In this document: positions 54,863-62,983 of the stretch, in pieces | How the letters are laid out: every line of letters starts with the position of its first letter | How positions within the stretch are numbered: position 1 is the first letter of the stretch | Source: Paracoccus sp. M683 | GTDB taxonomy: Bacteria; Pseudomonadota; Alphaproteobacteria; Rhodobacterales; Rhodobacteraceae | NCBI RefSeq assembly: GCF_007096355.1 | Contig: NZ_VKDF01000005.1 | Location: forward strand, 393,778-457,777 | Reading direction: 5' to 3' | DNA: 64,000 bases | Notes under the pieces: model-generated | Database searches by the model: none | Seen by the model: the letters and a program-made list of their open reading frames with translations, nothing else | Told to the model about the DNA's origin: nothing | Position numbers and translations under genes: made by a program

Positions 54863-54966
54863 TTCGGTCTGACAGATGCCGCAACGGATTGCTTGTCCGG
54901 TGCTAAGCCCATGGCAAGCAAAGCAGAATTGAACGGGCGTTATCCAGTGCGATAATCGTCGCAAGC

Positions 54967-54988
54967 CGCTTTTTTTGAAGCGTTTTTT
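54967..54988 (+). terminator. Terminator-like hairpin after fdxA
   Basis: CGCTT-TTTTTG-AAGCG then TTTTTT. The stem is only five base pairs, but the T-run is long. Confidence 0.5.
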
Positions 54989-54989
54989 A

Positions 54990-54998
54990 TGCTATATA
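54990..54998 (+). promoter_or_regulatory. Candidate extended -10 element for carD
   Basis: TG-C-TATATA, an extended -10-like sequence within the most AT-rich part of this gap, with no good -35. It predicts a leader of about 180 bases before carD that contains the small ORF at 55094. Confidence 0.35.
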
Positions 54999-55093
54999 TA
55001 TGTCACATTCGTGTCGGTGCGGGCAGAGGGCCTGTCCGGCATGCGCCATAGACTGCCAAACCCGCATTCGCTGCCGGATGTGGGGAAGATTTG

Positions 55094-55183
55094 ATGACCA
55101 ATGCGATCCTGAAGGCGGTTGTGCCGCCCAGGGTCGTTTGTGCGCTGTGCGAACCCGCCGGCGCCACCTATGAGGAAGCCTGA
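55094..55183 (+). CDS. Small upstream ORF coupled to carD
   Basis: A 29-codon frame (MTNAILKAVVPPRVVCALCE and nine more residues) with a GGGGAAG ribosome-binding site seven bases before its ATG. Its TGA overlaps the carD ATG (TGATG), so ribosomes ending here could restart on carD. It contains a CALC motif. I know no family; it may be a leader peptide or a real small protein. Confidence 0.4.
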   Translation: MTNAILKAVVPPRVVCALCEPAGATYEEA

Positions 55184-55692
55184 TGTCGAAATCCAAGAAA
55201 AACGAATTCCGTCCCGATGACTTTGTTGTCTATCCCGCGCACGGGGTTGGCAAGATCGTTTCGATCGAAGAGCAGGAAGTTGCCGGGCTGAAGCTGGAGA
55301 TGTTCGTCATCTCCTTCGAGAAGGACAAGATGACCCTGCGTGTTCCCACGGCCCGCGCGACCGAGATCGGTATGCGCAGCCTGGCCAGCCTGGATCAGAT
55401 CGACCGTGCGCTGGACACGCTGAAGGGCAAGGCCCGCGTCAAGCGCGCGATGTGGTCACGCCGGGCGCAGGAATACGAGCAGAAGATCAACAGCGGCGAT
55501 CTGATGTCCATTGCCGAGGTCGTGCGCGACCTGCACCGCAATGACGACCAGCGCGAGCAGTCCTATTCCGAGCGTCAGCTTTACGAAGCCGCGCTGGACC
55601 GGCTGACCCGCGAAGTGGCCGCCGTGGCCGGGCTGGATGAAGGCGCCGCCCAAAAGCGCGTGGACGAGGTTCTGACCAGCCGCGCTGCCTGA
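55183..55692 (+). CDS. carD: CarD-family RNA polymerase-binding transcription factor
   Basis: A 169-aa protein: the N-terminal RNAP-interacting Tudor-like domain (residues about 8-65; FVVYPAHGVGKIVSIEEQEVAGLKLEMFVISF) and the C-terminal helical DNA-binding domain. CarD proteins bind the RNAP beta subunit, stabilise open promoters and are especially important in alphaproteobacteria that lack the -7T. The start overlaps the upstream ORF stop. A strong terminator follows at 55712. Confidence 0.95.
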   Translation: MSKSKKNEFRPDDFVVYPAHGVGKIVSIEEQEVAGLKLEMFVISFEKDKMTLRVPTARATEIGMRSLASLDQIDRALDTLKGKARVKRAMWSRRAQEYEQKINSGDLMSIAEVVRDLHRNDDQREQSYSERQLYEAALDRLTREVAAVAGLDEGAAQKRVDEVLTSRAA

Positions 55693-55711
55693 TTTATCCA
55701 GTTTGGAACAG

Positions 55712-55743
55712 AAAGGGGGCGTCCCGTTGGGGCGCCCTTTTTC
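55712..55743 (+). terminator. Intrinsic terminator after carD
   Basis: AAAGGG(GG)CG pairs with (GG)CGCCCTTT across a short loop containing TCCCGTTG, then TTTTT-C. It lies 20 bases after the carD stop. Confidence 0.8.
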
Positions 55744-55748
55744 GTGGT

Positions 55749-56303
55749 TTATCGTTGCGCGGGCCTCATTAGCAGATGCCAGCCCCAGGCCAGCAAGGCA
55801 CTGCCGATCATCAGCCCGTCGATTGCGGTAAGTGCCGCCGGCAGGAAAGGCCGCAGCCCGACGATGATCGCGCCCATCAGATAAAGGATCGCCCCCAGGC
55901 GGATCAGGCCACCCCGGCGCCAGCAAACGATGCACAGCAGAACCGCCGAGGCGAGGAAGGTCATGCTGATTGCCGTGAACTCTGGCCCCAATGCGGCGAC
56001 GATCATGCCGCGCTGATCAGCCGGCAGATCGGGCAACAGCCGGTTGACCGTAAAGGTCAGCGCTGCCAGTCCCGCCAGTCCCGCCATGCTCAGCAGATAG
56101 GCGGCCAGTGCAGCGGGATCCTCGCGCCGATCAAGGGACAGCCACAGGCCGGGCATCCCCATCAGCCCCAGAACCGGCACCAATGTGCCGATGCCGGGGT
56201 TGCCTTGCGGGGCCAGAATGTCCAGCGCCGTATCCAGCAGATAGCTGGCACCAGACAGGCAAAGCACGATGCCTGAAAGATAGAGAAAACGCGAAAGAAC
56301 CAT
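55749..56303 (-). CDS. Six-helix integral membrane protein of unknown function
   Basis: A 184-aa protein with about six hydrophobic helices and no catalytic or transporter motif. The N-terminus (FLYLSGIVLCLSGASYLLD) and the even helix spacing resemble DUF4386-type proteins, but I am not certain. It is divergent from the PadR regulator gene, with a palindromic operator between them, so PadR probably controls it. Confidence 0.6.
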   Translation of the reverse strand: MVLSRFLYLSGIVLCLSGASYLLDTALDILAPQGNPGIGTLVPVLGLMGMPGLWLSLDRREDPAALAAYLLSMAGLAGLAALTFTVNRLLPDLPADQRGMIVAALGPEFTAISMTFLASAVLLCIVCWRRGGLIRLGAILYLMGAIIVGLRPFLPAALTAIDGLMIGSALLAWGWHLLMRPAQR

Positions 56304-56333
56304 GATACGTCCTGTCGATGAATTTCTTCGCGA

Positions 56334-56353
56334 ATATATGACAACACATATAT
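56334..56353. promoter_or_regulatory. Palindromic operator between padR-type gene and membrane gene
   Basis: ATATATG-ACAACA-CATATAT, a perfect seven-base inverted repeat with a six-base spacer, 25 bases before the PadR ATG and 30 bases before the membrane-protein ATG. Its ATG-N6-CAT core resembles PadR operators (ATGT-N-ACAT type). Confidence 0.65.
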
Positions 56354-56378
56354 GATTCGTCTAGTATAAAGGAGCGCC

Positions 56379-56930
56379 ATGTCCCTGCGCCACGCCATTC
56401 TTGGCCTTCTGACCTTTCAGCCGATGTCGGGCTATGCGTTGAAAACGCGCTACTTCGACTGCTCGATCGCACATTTCTGGCCGGCCGATCAGGCGCAGAT
56501 CTATCGCACGCTGCAATCGCTTGAGGCCGAGGGCCTTGCCGAAAGCCATACGGTTGTGGGCGAGACGCGACCCAACAGCCGCGTCTATCGGATCACCCAG
56601 GCGGGGCAGGCTGCGCTGAGCGAATGGCTGGGCGTGGCGCAGCCACTGGTGACGCAAAAGGATTCGTTCCTGGTGCAGCTCTATTTCGGCAGGCTGATCA
56701 GTCGTGATCAGATTCTGGCGGTCTTGCGGGCGCGTCGGGCGGAACATGCGCGATTGCAGGACTATTATCAGCGGCTTGATCTGCCACCCGGCGACAGCCC
56801 CATGATGCGGCGACAGGCCCGTTTCGGAGGCCTTACGCTGGATTTTGCCCGCAGGCGAGAGACAATGATGCTGGACTGGCTCGACGCCTCGATCGCCGAG
56901 GTAGAGGGCTGGAGCGAGGGTCAGGTCTAG
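56379..56930 (+). CDS. PadR-family transcriptional regulator
   Basis: A 183-aa PadR protein: an N-terminal winged HTH (LRHAILGLLTFQPMSGYALKTRY, then WPADQAQIYRTLQSLEAEGLAESHTV and RVYRITQAGQAALSEWL) and a C-terminal helical dimerisation domain (Vir-like, subfamily with longer C-terminus). PadR repressors respond to small aromatic compounds or drugs and often control adjacent membrane proteins. The GGAG ribosome-binding site is six bases before the ATG. Confidence 0.93.
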   Translation: MSLRHAILGLLTFQPMSGYALKTRYFDCSIAHFWPADQAQIYRTLQSLEAEGLAESHTVVGETRPNSRVYRITQAGQAALSEWLGVAQPLVTQKDSFLVQLYFGRLISRDQILAVLRARRAEHARLQDYYQRLDLPPGDSPMMRRQARFGGLTLDFARRRETMMLDWLDASIAEVEGWSEGQV

Positions 56931-57094
56931 GCATCGCCTGCGGCGTGGGCAAGCCGCACCGGGCCGTTAATGCTCGGCTTGAAAATGTCGATTGACTTGT
57001 GGTGACGTGATCGCCCAGCCATGCAGCCATGGGCTGATTTGCGCGATGTGCAAGTGCCGTCGCCGGGCCGGGTTTCTGGTACGGAGAAGATCTG

Positions 57095-57595
57095 ATGACC
57101 AGTCGTATTCACATGGCAGCTTCGGCATTTGCCGCATTGGTTTTGGCGGCCATGCCGGTCCTTGCGCAGAACCTAGCGACCTTTGATGACCTGGATTTCA
57201 ACGTCTATACCAGCCAGGACTGGGAGAACCTGCACAAAAGCCATGCCGAGGACATTCTGGTCCATTACCCTGATGGCCGCACGACGACCGGCATTCCCGA
57301 CCACAGAAAGGAACTGGCCTTCATGTGGACCTTTGCCCCCGACAACCGCATCACCGAACATCCCGTGCGCTTTGGCACGGCCGATGGCGGCTGGACGTAG
57401 GTGATGCGCTATCTGGACGGCACCTTTACCGAGCCGATGGTTCTGGCCGACGGCACGACCATCCAGCCGATCGGCAAGGCCTATCATCTGCCGATGGCCA
57501 CGATCGGGCGCTGGAATGCCGATGGCAGCATGGATGAGGAATATCTGTTCTGGGACAATACCACGCTGATGACCCGGATCGGCGTCGGGCAATAG
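57095..57595 (+). pseudogene. Exported NTF2/SnoaL-like protein interrupted by one amber codon
   Basis: A signal peptide (residues 1-24) is followed by an NTF2-like fold (WENLHKSHAEDILVHYPDGR, TFAPDNRITEHPVRFGTADGGWT). A TAG at 57398-57400 stops the frame after 101 codons, but the same frame continues without any shift through VMRYLDGTFTEPM and PIGKAYHLPMATIGRWNADG to TAG at 57593. A single base change (for example from CAG or TGG) explains this. So it is a recent nonsense mutant, a sequencing error, or a case of read-through. Confidence 0.75.
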
Positions 57596-57695
57596 CGGGC
57601 AACAGGCCGCGCCAGGGCGTGCTGCCCTTTGTGGACAAGGATCGGTTGCCCGCCTATAAGGCGCGCGACTTATCCATCCCATTGCGAGGCGCATC

Positions 57696-58613
57696 ATGAT
57701 CAAGGTTTTCGGCCACAAGGCTCCTGATACGGATTCCACCGGTTCCCCGATCATCTGGGCCTGGTATCTGAACGAGGTTCGCAAGACCCCCGCCAAGCCC
57801 GTCCTGCTGGGCGAGCCGAATACCGAGGCCGCATGGCTGCTGACACGTTGGGGCATCGAAAAGCCGGAAATCATCGCCGATGTCGCCGCTGGCGAGAAAT
57901 GCGTGATCGTCGACACCAACAACCCGGCTGAACTGCCGGCATCCATCAACGATGCCGATGTGCTGGAAATCATCGACCATCACATGCTGGCCGGCGGCAT
58001 CAAGACCAGGACGCCGATCAACATCACCGTCCGCCCTCTGGCCTGCACCGCGACGATCATGCACGATCTGATCGGTGACGATCTGGCCCGCGCGCCCGAG
58101 GCCATCAAGGCGGCGATGCTGACCTGCATTCTGTCGGACACGCTGGAATTCCGCAGCCCGACCACCACGGCGCATGACAAGGCGGTGGCCGAGAAGCTGG
58201 CTGCCGATCTGGGCATCAGCATTCCCGACTATGCCGCCGAAATGTTCGCCGCGAAATCCGACGTGTCGGCCTTTGGCGAGGATGCGCTGCTGCGGATGGA
58301 CAGCAAGGAATACGAACTGGGCGGCAAGCAGTTGCGCGTCTCGGTTCTGGAAACCACCGCACCGCAGGTTCTGCTGGACCGCAAGGATGCGCTGATGGCT
58401 GCCATGCCGGGCGTGGCCAAGGCCGATGGCGCCGATGAGGTTCTGCTGTTCATCGTCGACATTCTGAACGAACAGGCGACGCTGCTGGTGCCGAATGATT
58501 TCGTCAAGACCGTGGCCGAGAAAAGCTTCAACGCCACCGTCACCGGCGATACGGTTCTGCTGCCCGGCATCATGAGCCGCAAGAAACAGATCATCCCCGC
58601 GCTGGCGGTCTGA
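57696..58613 (+). CDS. ppaC: Manganese-dependent (family II) inorganic pyrophosphatase
   Basis: A 305-aa DHH-superfamily enzyme hydrolysing pyrophosphate. Metal and catalytic residues are His7, Asp11, Asp13 (GHKAPDTDS), Asp73, His95-His96 (IIDHHM) and Asp148 (ILSDTLEFRS), and the C-terminal SRKKQIIPAL substrate-binding signature is intact. The CBS-less short form. Family II PPases are scattered in proteobacteria, and this one is typical of Rhodobacterales. A HAD hydrolase gene follows four bases after the stop. Confidence 0.96.
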   Translation: MIKVFGHKAPDTDSTGSPIIWAWYLNEVRKTPAKPVLLGEPNTEAAWLLTRWGIEKPEIIADVAAGEKCVIVDTNNPAELPASINDADVLEIIDHHMLAGGIKTRTPINITVRPLACTATIMHDLIGDDLARAPEAIKAAMLTCILSDTLEFRSPTTTAHDKAVAEKLAADLGISIPDYAAEMFAAKSDVSAFGEDALLRMDSKEYELGGKQLRVSVLETTAPQVLLDRKDALMAAMPGVAKADGADEVLLFIVDILNEQATLLVPNDFVKTVAEKSFNATVTGDTVLLPGIMSRKKQIIPALAV

Positions 58614-58616
58614 GGC

Positions 58617-59486
58617 ATGACGCGGATCATCCAGTCCCTGTCCGAAATCGGGCAGGGCTATGACGCGCTGTATTGCGACCTGTGGGGCTGTCTGCACAAT
58701 GGCAAGCAGCCCTATCCGGCCGCCGTTGCGGCATTGCAGGCCTATCGGCAGGGGGGCGGCAAGGTCTGTCTGATGACCAATGCCCCGCGTCCGAACCAGT
58801 ATGTCAAGGCGCAGCTGGACCGCATGGGTGTGCCGCATGATGCCTATGACATCATCGTCAGCTCGGGCGATTGCGCCCAGGATGCGATGTTCGCGGGCGC
58901 CGTGGGCCGCAGGGTCTGGCATATCGGCACCGAAAAGGATGATGGCTTCTTCACCGACATTCCCGCCGAATGGGCCGATGCCCCCGCCATCACCCGCGTC
59001 CCGCTGGATCAGGCCGAAGGGATCGTCTGCACCGGCCCCTTTGACGAACTGAACGAAGTGCCCGACGATTATCGCGGCCGGCTGATGCTGGCGCGGGAAC
59101 GTGGGCTGACGCTGCTTTGCGCCAATCCCGATATCGTCGTCGACATGGGAGAGACCCGGATCTACTGCGCCGGCGCCCTGGCCGCACTTTATGACGAGAT
59201 CGGCGGCACCTCGCTTTATTTCGGCAAGCCCTATCCGCCGATCTATGACCGGGCGCGTCGGTTGCTGGAACTGCGTGATGATGCGCAGATTCTGGCGATC
59301 GGGGACGGGATCAACACCGATATCCGCGGCGCCGTGCAAGAGGCGCTGGATTCGCTGTTCGTGACCGGCGGTCTGGCGGCCGACGCGATGGGTGACGATG
59401 TCGAAAACCCCGATTCCGGTCTGATGGGCGAATGGCTGGCCACGCATCAGCTGGACCCCACCTTTGCCATCGGGCGGTTGCGCTAG
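58617..59486 (+). CDS. HAD-superfamily hydrolase, class IIA (TIGR01459 type)
   Basis: A 289-aa NagD-like HAD. The nucleophile region is ALYCDLWGCLHNGKQPYP (Asp at about 21; the second Asp of DxD is a Trp-Gly), then CLMTNAPRPN (motif II), and GKPYPPIYDRA with LAIGDGINTDIRGA (motifs III/IV, with Asp residues). It probably dephosphorylates a small metabolite. The tight link to the pyrophosphatase gene suggests shared transcription; the substrate is unknown. Confidence 0.9.
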   Translation: MTRIIQSLSEIGQGYDALYCDLWGCLHNGKQPYPAAVAALQAYRQGGGKVCLMTNAPRPNQYVKAQLDRMGVPHDAYDIIVSSGDCAQDAMFAGAVGRRVWHIGTEKDDGFFTDIPAEWADAPAITRVPLDQAEGIVCTGPFDELNEVPDDYRGRLMLARERGLTLLCANPDIVVDMGETRIYCAGALAALYDEIGGTSLYFGKPYPPIYDRARRLLELRDDAQILAIGDGINTDIRGAVQEALDSLFVTGGLAADAMGDDVENPDSGLMGEWLATHQLDPTFAIGRLR

Positions 59487-59620
59487 ACGCGACCGTCTTC
59501 CTGACCTGCCAAGCGCGGTGTCGTAACATTCTTATACTTTAGGCCATAGAGCCTGATATTTTCTTGCGCGACGGTTTTCATGCTGCTATGCAGCATCGAG
59601 ACCGAGGCAAGAGGCTTAGG

Positions 59621-60064
59621 ATGTTGGACAACCTTCCACGCGGCACGATCGTCATCGAGGATCTGGAAATCGGCATGACCCGTTACCTGCAAAAACAGGT
59701 CACGGATCGCGACATCGAACTGTTTGCCGAGGTATCCACCGACCACAACCCTGTGCATCTGGACGATGCCTATGCACAGGACACCATTTTTGAAGGGCGC
59801 ATTGCCCATGGCATGCTGACCGCCGGGCTGATCAGCGCCGTCATCGGGGAACAATTGCCGGGCCATGGCACGGTCTATCTGGGCCAGACGCTGAAATTCA
59901 TGGCCCCTGTCCGGCCCGGTGACATGGTGCGGGCCGAGGTCTCGGTTCTGGATATCGACATGTCCAAACGCCGGGTGACGCTTGCAACCCGCTGCCTCGT
60001 CGGTGATACGGTCGTGTTGAAAGGCGAGGCGGTCGTTCTGGCGCCAAGCCGCAAATTCGACTGA
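59621..60064 (+). CDS. MaoC-family (R)-specific enoyl-CoA hydratase-like protein
   Basis: A 147-aa hot-dog-fold protein: GMTRYLQKQVTDRDIELFAEVSTDHNPVHLDDAYA holds the catalytic Asp and His (hydratase 2 motif D-x4-H), and FEGRIAHGMLTAGLISAVIG the conserved IAHGM. It may feed polyhydroxyalkanoate synthesis or act in fatty-acid metabolism. The ATG at 59621 was chosen as the nearest to the domain; an earlier one at 59564 adds 19 basic residues. Confidence 0.9.
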   Translation: MLDNLPRGTIVIEDLEIGMTRYLQKQVTDRDIELFAEVSTDHNPVHLDDAYAQDTIFEGRIAHGMLTAGLISAVIGEQLPGHGTVYLGQTLKFMAPVRPGDMVRAEVSVLDIDMSKRRVTLATRCLVGDTVVLKGEAVVLAPSRKFD

Positions 60065-60097
60065 GGACGGGGCCTGGCCCCGACAGGGGGCGCCGCC

Positions 60098-61030
60098 GTG
60101 CATATCCATCGCAACTGGACCGGATTGCCCACATCCGCGCGGGGCACCAGCGCCGCCCTGGGCAATTTCGACGGTGTGCATCTGGGCCACCGTTCCGTGA
60201 TCGAGACAGCGCATCAGGCGCGACCCGACGCGCCCCTGTCGGTGATCACCTTCGAGCCGCATCCCCGCCAGTTCTTCGCCCCCGACGCCCCCGGCTTCCG
60301 GCTGATGAATGCCGAGGCGCGGGCCAACCGGCTGGCGCGCCTTGGCGTGCAGCACCTGTTCCAGCTGCCCTTTGGCCCGGTTCTGGCCGGGCTGACGCCC
60401 GAGGCCTTCGCGCGCGAAGTTCTGTGTGACGGGCTGGGTCTGGCGCATGTGACGGTCGGGCAGGATTTCTGCTTTGGCAAGGGGCGGGCGGGCGATGCGC
60501 AGACGCTGTGCGATCTGGGCCGGGCCATGGGCTTTGGCGTGACCATCGCCCCGCTGGTCGGGCGCGACGGCCAGGATTTCAGCTCGACCGCAATCCGCCG
60601 CGCGCTGAGCGATGGCCGCGTGCGCGAGGCCGAAACGATGCTGGGCCACTGGCACCGCATCGAGGGCGAGGTGATCCATGGCGAAAAGCGAGGTCGCGAA
60701 CTGGGCTGGCCCACCGCCAATATGTCGGTCGAGGGGCTGCATCTGCCGCGCCTTGGGGTCTATGCGGTGCTGGTCGATGTGCTGACCGGCCCTGACCGTG
60801 GCCCCTATCGCGGGGTTGCCAGCCTTGGCGTGCGGCCCATGTTCGGCAAGAACCATCCCAATCTGGAAGTGCACCTGTTCGATTTCGCCGGCGATCTTTA
60901 CGGGCAGCATATCTCGGTCGCGCTGGTCGAGTTCCTGCGCGACGAACAGAAATTCGACGGGCTTCAGGCGCTGATCGACCAGATCCAATCCGATGCGGAT
61001 CAGGCACGGGCCCTGCTGGCGGGGCAATGA
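60098..61030 (+). CDS. ribF: Bifunctional riboflavin kinase / FAD synthetase
   Basis: A 310-aa enzyme making FMN and FAD. The N-terminal FAD-synthetase (nucleotidyltransferase) domain has ALGNFDGVHLGHRSVI and DFCFGKGRAGD, and the ISSTAIR motif reads FSSTAIRRAL. The C-terminal riboflavin-kinase domain (from about residue 185) has ELGWPTANMSV, GVYAVLV, GVASLGVRPMFG and LEVHLFDFAGDLYG. The start is GTG at 60098. It overlaps the YcgN-type gene by four bases. Confidence 0.95.
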   Translation: MHIHRNWTGLPTSARGTSAALGNFDGVHLGHRSVIETAHQARPDAPLSVITFEPHPRQFFAPDAPGFRLMNAEARANRLARLGVQHLFQLPFGPVLAGLTPEAFAREVLCDGLGLAHVTVGQDFCFGKGRAGDAQTLCDLGRAMGFGVTIAPLVGRDGQDFSSTAIRRALSDGRVREAETMLGHWHRIEGEVIHGEKRGRELGWPTANMSVEGLHLPRLGVYAVLVDVLTGPDRGPYRGVASLGVRPMFGKNHPNLEVHLFDFAGDLYGQHISVALVEFLRDEQKFDGLQALIDQIQSDADQARALLAGQ

Positions 61031-61470
61031 TGCGCGACCGGTTCTGGGAATTGCCTCTGGCCCGCCTGACCTCTGACGAATGGGAGGCGCTTTGCGACGG
61101 TTGCGGGAAATGCTGCCTGAACAAGCTGGAATACGAGGACACCTCGGAAGTCGTCTTTACCCGCGTCGCCTGCCGCTTGCTGGATGGCCAGAACTGCCGC
61201 TGCACCAGCTATCCCAACCGGCATGATTTCGTGCCCGAATGCGTGGTGCTGACCGCCCGCAAGATCAAGGATGTCGCCTATTGGCTGCCCGCGACCTGCG
61301 CCTATCGGTTGCGGCACGAGGACCGGCCGCTTTACGACTGGCATTACCTGATCTCGGGCGATCGCGAATCGGTGCATCGCGCCGGCATCAGCATGCGCGA
61401 CCGCACCGTCAGCGAGGTCGAGATCGGTGATGACGATTGGGAGGATTACGTGATCGAGGATCTGGCATGA
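61027..61470 (+). CDS. YcgN/UPF0260 cysteine-cluster protein
   Basis: A 147-aa protein with the family cysteines: CDGCGKCCLNKLE near residue 21, VACRLLDGQNCRCTSYPNRH in the middle and LPATCAYRL near residue 97, which probably bind a metal or an Fe-S cluster. The function is not established. It overlaps ribF (ATGA) and the aldolase gene by four bases each, indicating a coupled series. Two possible ATG codons (61027, 61030). Confidence 0.9.
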   Translation: MMRDRFWELPLARLTSDEWEALCDGCGKCCLNKLEYEDTSEVVFTRVACRLLDGQNCRCTSYPNRHDFVPECVVLTARKIKDVAYWLPATCAYRLRHEDRPLYDWHYLISGDRESVHRAGISMRDRTVSEVEIGDDDWEDYVIEDLA

Positions 61471-62510
61471 ATTTCGCGTCCGACAATGCCTGGGGCGCGC
61501 ATCCCGCCGTGCTGGCCGCGCTGGCCGATGCAAATGGCGGCGCGGTGATGGGTTATGGTGCCGATCCGGTGACCGCGCGGGCCGAGGCGGCGCTGCGCGA
61601 GGTGCTGGACGCCCCTGATGCCATCATCCGTTTCGTGGCCACCGGCACCGCGGCCAACGCGCTGGTCTGCGCGCAACTGTCGCCGGGTCACGGGCGCATC
61701 TATTGCCATCAGGACGCGCATATCGAGACCAGCGAATGCGGCGCGCCCGAGTTCTTTTCGGGAGGGGCCAAGCTGGTGACCTTGCCAGGCGAGGGCGGCA
61801 AGATGCAGCCCGACACGCTGGCCAATGCGATCCGTCGCGGTGCGGGCGGTGGGCTGAATGGCGGGCTGAACGCGATGGTCTCGATCACCAATGCGACCGA
61901 ATGGGGCACGCTCTATTCCCCAGATGAGGTCGCGGCCCTGGCCGAAGTCGCCCATCAGGGCGGGTTGCCCCTGCATATGGACGGGGCGCGTTTCGCCAAT
62001 GCCGTGGCCGGGCTGGGCTGCGCGGGTGCCGATCTGACCTGGCGGGCGGGCGTTGATGCGCTGTGTTTCGGCGGCACCAAGAACGGCGCCATGGGGGCCG
62101 AGGCCGTGGTGTTCTTTGATCCGGCGCTGGCCGAGGGCTTTGATTATCGCCGCAAGCAGTCGGGCCATGTGTTTTCCAAGCAGCGCTTTCTGGCGGCACA
62201 GATGCTGGCGCTGGCGACCGACGGGCTGTGGTCGCAGCTTGGCCGGGCCGCCAATGCCAAGGCCGCGCGTCTGGCCGATGGCATTCTGGCCAGTGGCGGC
62301 ACGCTGTTGCAGCCGGTGCAGTCGAATGCCGTCTTTGCCACAATCCCGGCCGCAGCCCATGCGCGGGCGCGCGCGGCGGGCGCGATCTATCACCTGTGGC
62401 CCGACAAATCGGCGGCGGGGCTGGATCCGGTTCCGATCAGGCTGGTGACGGCATGGGACATGCCCGACGAGGATGTCGAGGCGTTCATCAGCCTGCTGAC
62501 CGCCGGTTAG
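61467..62510 (+). CDS. ltaE: Low-specificity threonine aldolase / beta-eliminating lyase
   Basis: A 347-aa PLP enzyme splitting threonine to glycine and acetaldehyde. FASDNAWGAHPAVLAAL at the start, GYGADPVTARAEAALREVL, PLP-contact His (QDAHIETSECG), Asp172 (HMDGARFANA) and Schiff-base Lys205 (CFGGTKNGAMGAE) are all present. The ATG at 61467 overlaps the previous stop. The 3' end meets the leftward pncC gene with a four-base overlap. Confidence 0.92.
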   Translation: MNFASDNAWGAHPAVLAALADANGGAVMGYGADPVTARAEAALREVLDAPDAIIRFVATGTAANALVCAQLSPGHGRIYCHQDAHIETSECGAPEFFSGGAKLVTLPGEGGKMQPDTLANAIRRGAGGGLNGGLNAMVSITNATEWGTLYSPDEVAALAEVAHQGGLPLHMDGARFANAVAGLGCAGADLTWRAGVDALCFGGTKNGAMGAEAVVFFDPALAEGFDYRRKQSGHVFSKQRFLAAQMLALATDGLWSQLGRAANAKAARLADGILASGGTLLQPVQSNAVFATIPAAAHARARAAGAIYHLWPDKSAAGLDPVPIRLVTAWDMPDEDVEAFISLLTAG

Positions 62511-62983
62511 CGCCGGCGATCCAGCGCCGACAGCAGCATCCGCAGCGCATGATCGACGCTCGCGCGGCGCACCTGCGACCGGCCGATCGCGCCGAACTCG
62601 ACCGTTTCGACCAGCAAGCCCTGCGCGCCGGCCAGACCAAAGCAGACCCTGCCCTCGGGCTTGTGCTCCGAGCCGCCGGGCCCGGCGATGCCGGTGACGG
62701 AGACGGCGAATTGTGCCTGCGAGTGCTGCAAGGCACCGCCGGCCATTTCGGCGGCGACCTGTTCGCTGACCGCCCCATACAGGTCCAGCGTTTCGGCCAG
62801 AACGCCCAGCATCTGCATCTTGGCGGCATTGGAATAGGTGACAAAGCCACGATCCACCACATCCGAGGACCCCGGCACCTCGGTCAGCGCGGCGGCGATC
62901 AACCCGCCGGTGCAGCTTTCGGCGGTGGCGATCATCGCGCCCTGCTGGCGGGCGGCGTCGAGGACCTGCGCGGCGAGGCTCAT
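62507..62983 (-). CDS. pncC: CinA C-terminal-domain protein, nicotinamide-nucleotide amidase type
   Basis: A 158-aa stand-alone CinA C-terminal domain that in E. coli (PncC) deamidates NMN in NAD recycling. IATAESCTGGLIAAALTEVPGSS (nucleophile region), FVTYSNAAKMQMLGV and VSVTGIAGPGG are diagnostic. No N-terminal COG1058 domain is present. It overlaps the pgpA stop by four bases and is thus coupled to it. Confidence 0.93.
   Translation of the reverse strand: MSLAAQVLDAARQQGAMIATAESCTGGLIAAALTEVPGSSDVVDRGFVTYSNAAKMQMLGVLAETLDLYGAVSEQVAAEMAGGALQHSQAQFAVSVTGIAGPGGSEHKPEGRVCFGLAGAQGLLVETVEFGAIGRSQVRRASVDHALRMLLSALDRRR

Larger units (their letters stand above)
54863..55182. other. 320-base region between fdxA and carD
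   Basis: It holds a terminator-like hairpin (54967-54988), an AT-rich promoter-like stretch (around 54989-55000) and a 29-codon ORF whose stop overlaps the carD start (annotated separately). Nothing else is recognised. Confidence 0.6.

Noticed and set aside
57398-57400. TAG read as pyrrolysine or another recoded residue
   Set aside because: No pylS/pylT or recoding element is visible, and many genes in the window use TAG as a normal stop (for example 1999-2001).
57654-59447. A 597-codon open frame antisense to the pyrophosphatase and HAD genes
   Set aside because: Shadow of two well-conserved genes, no domain of its own.
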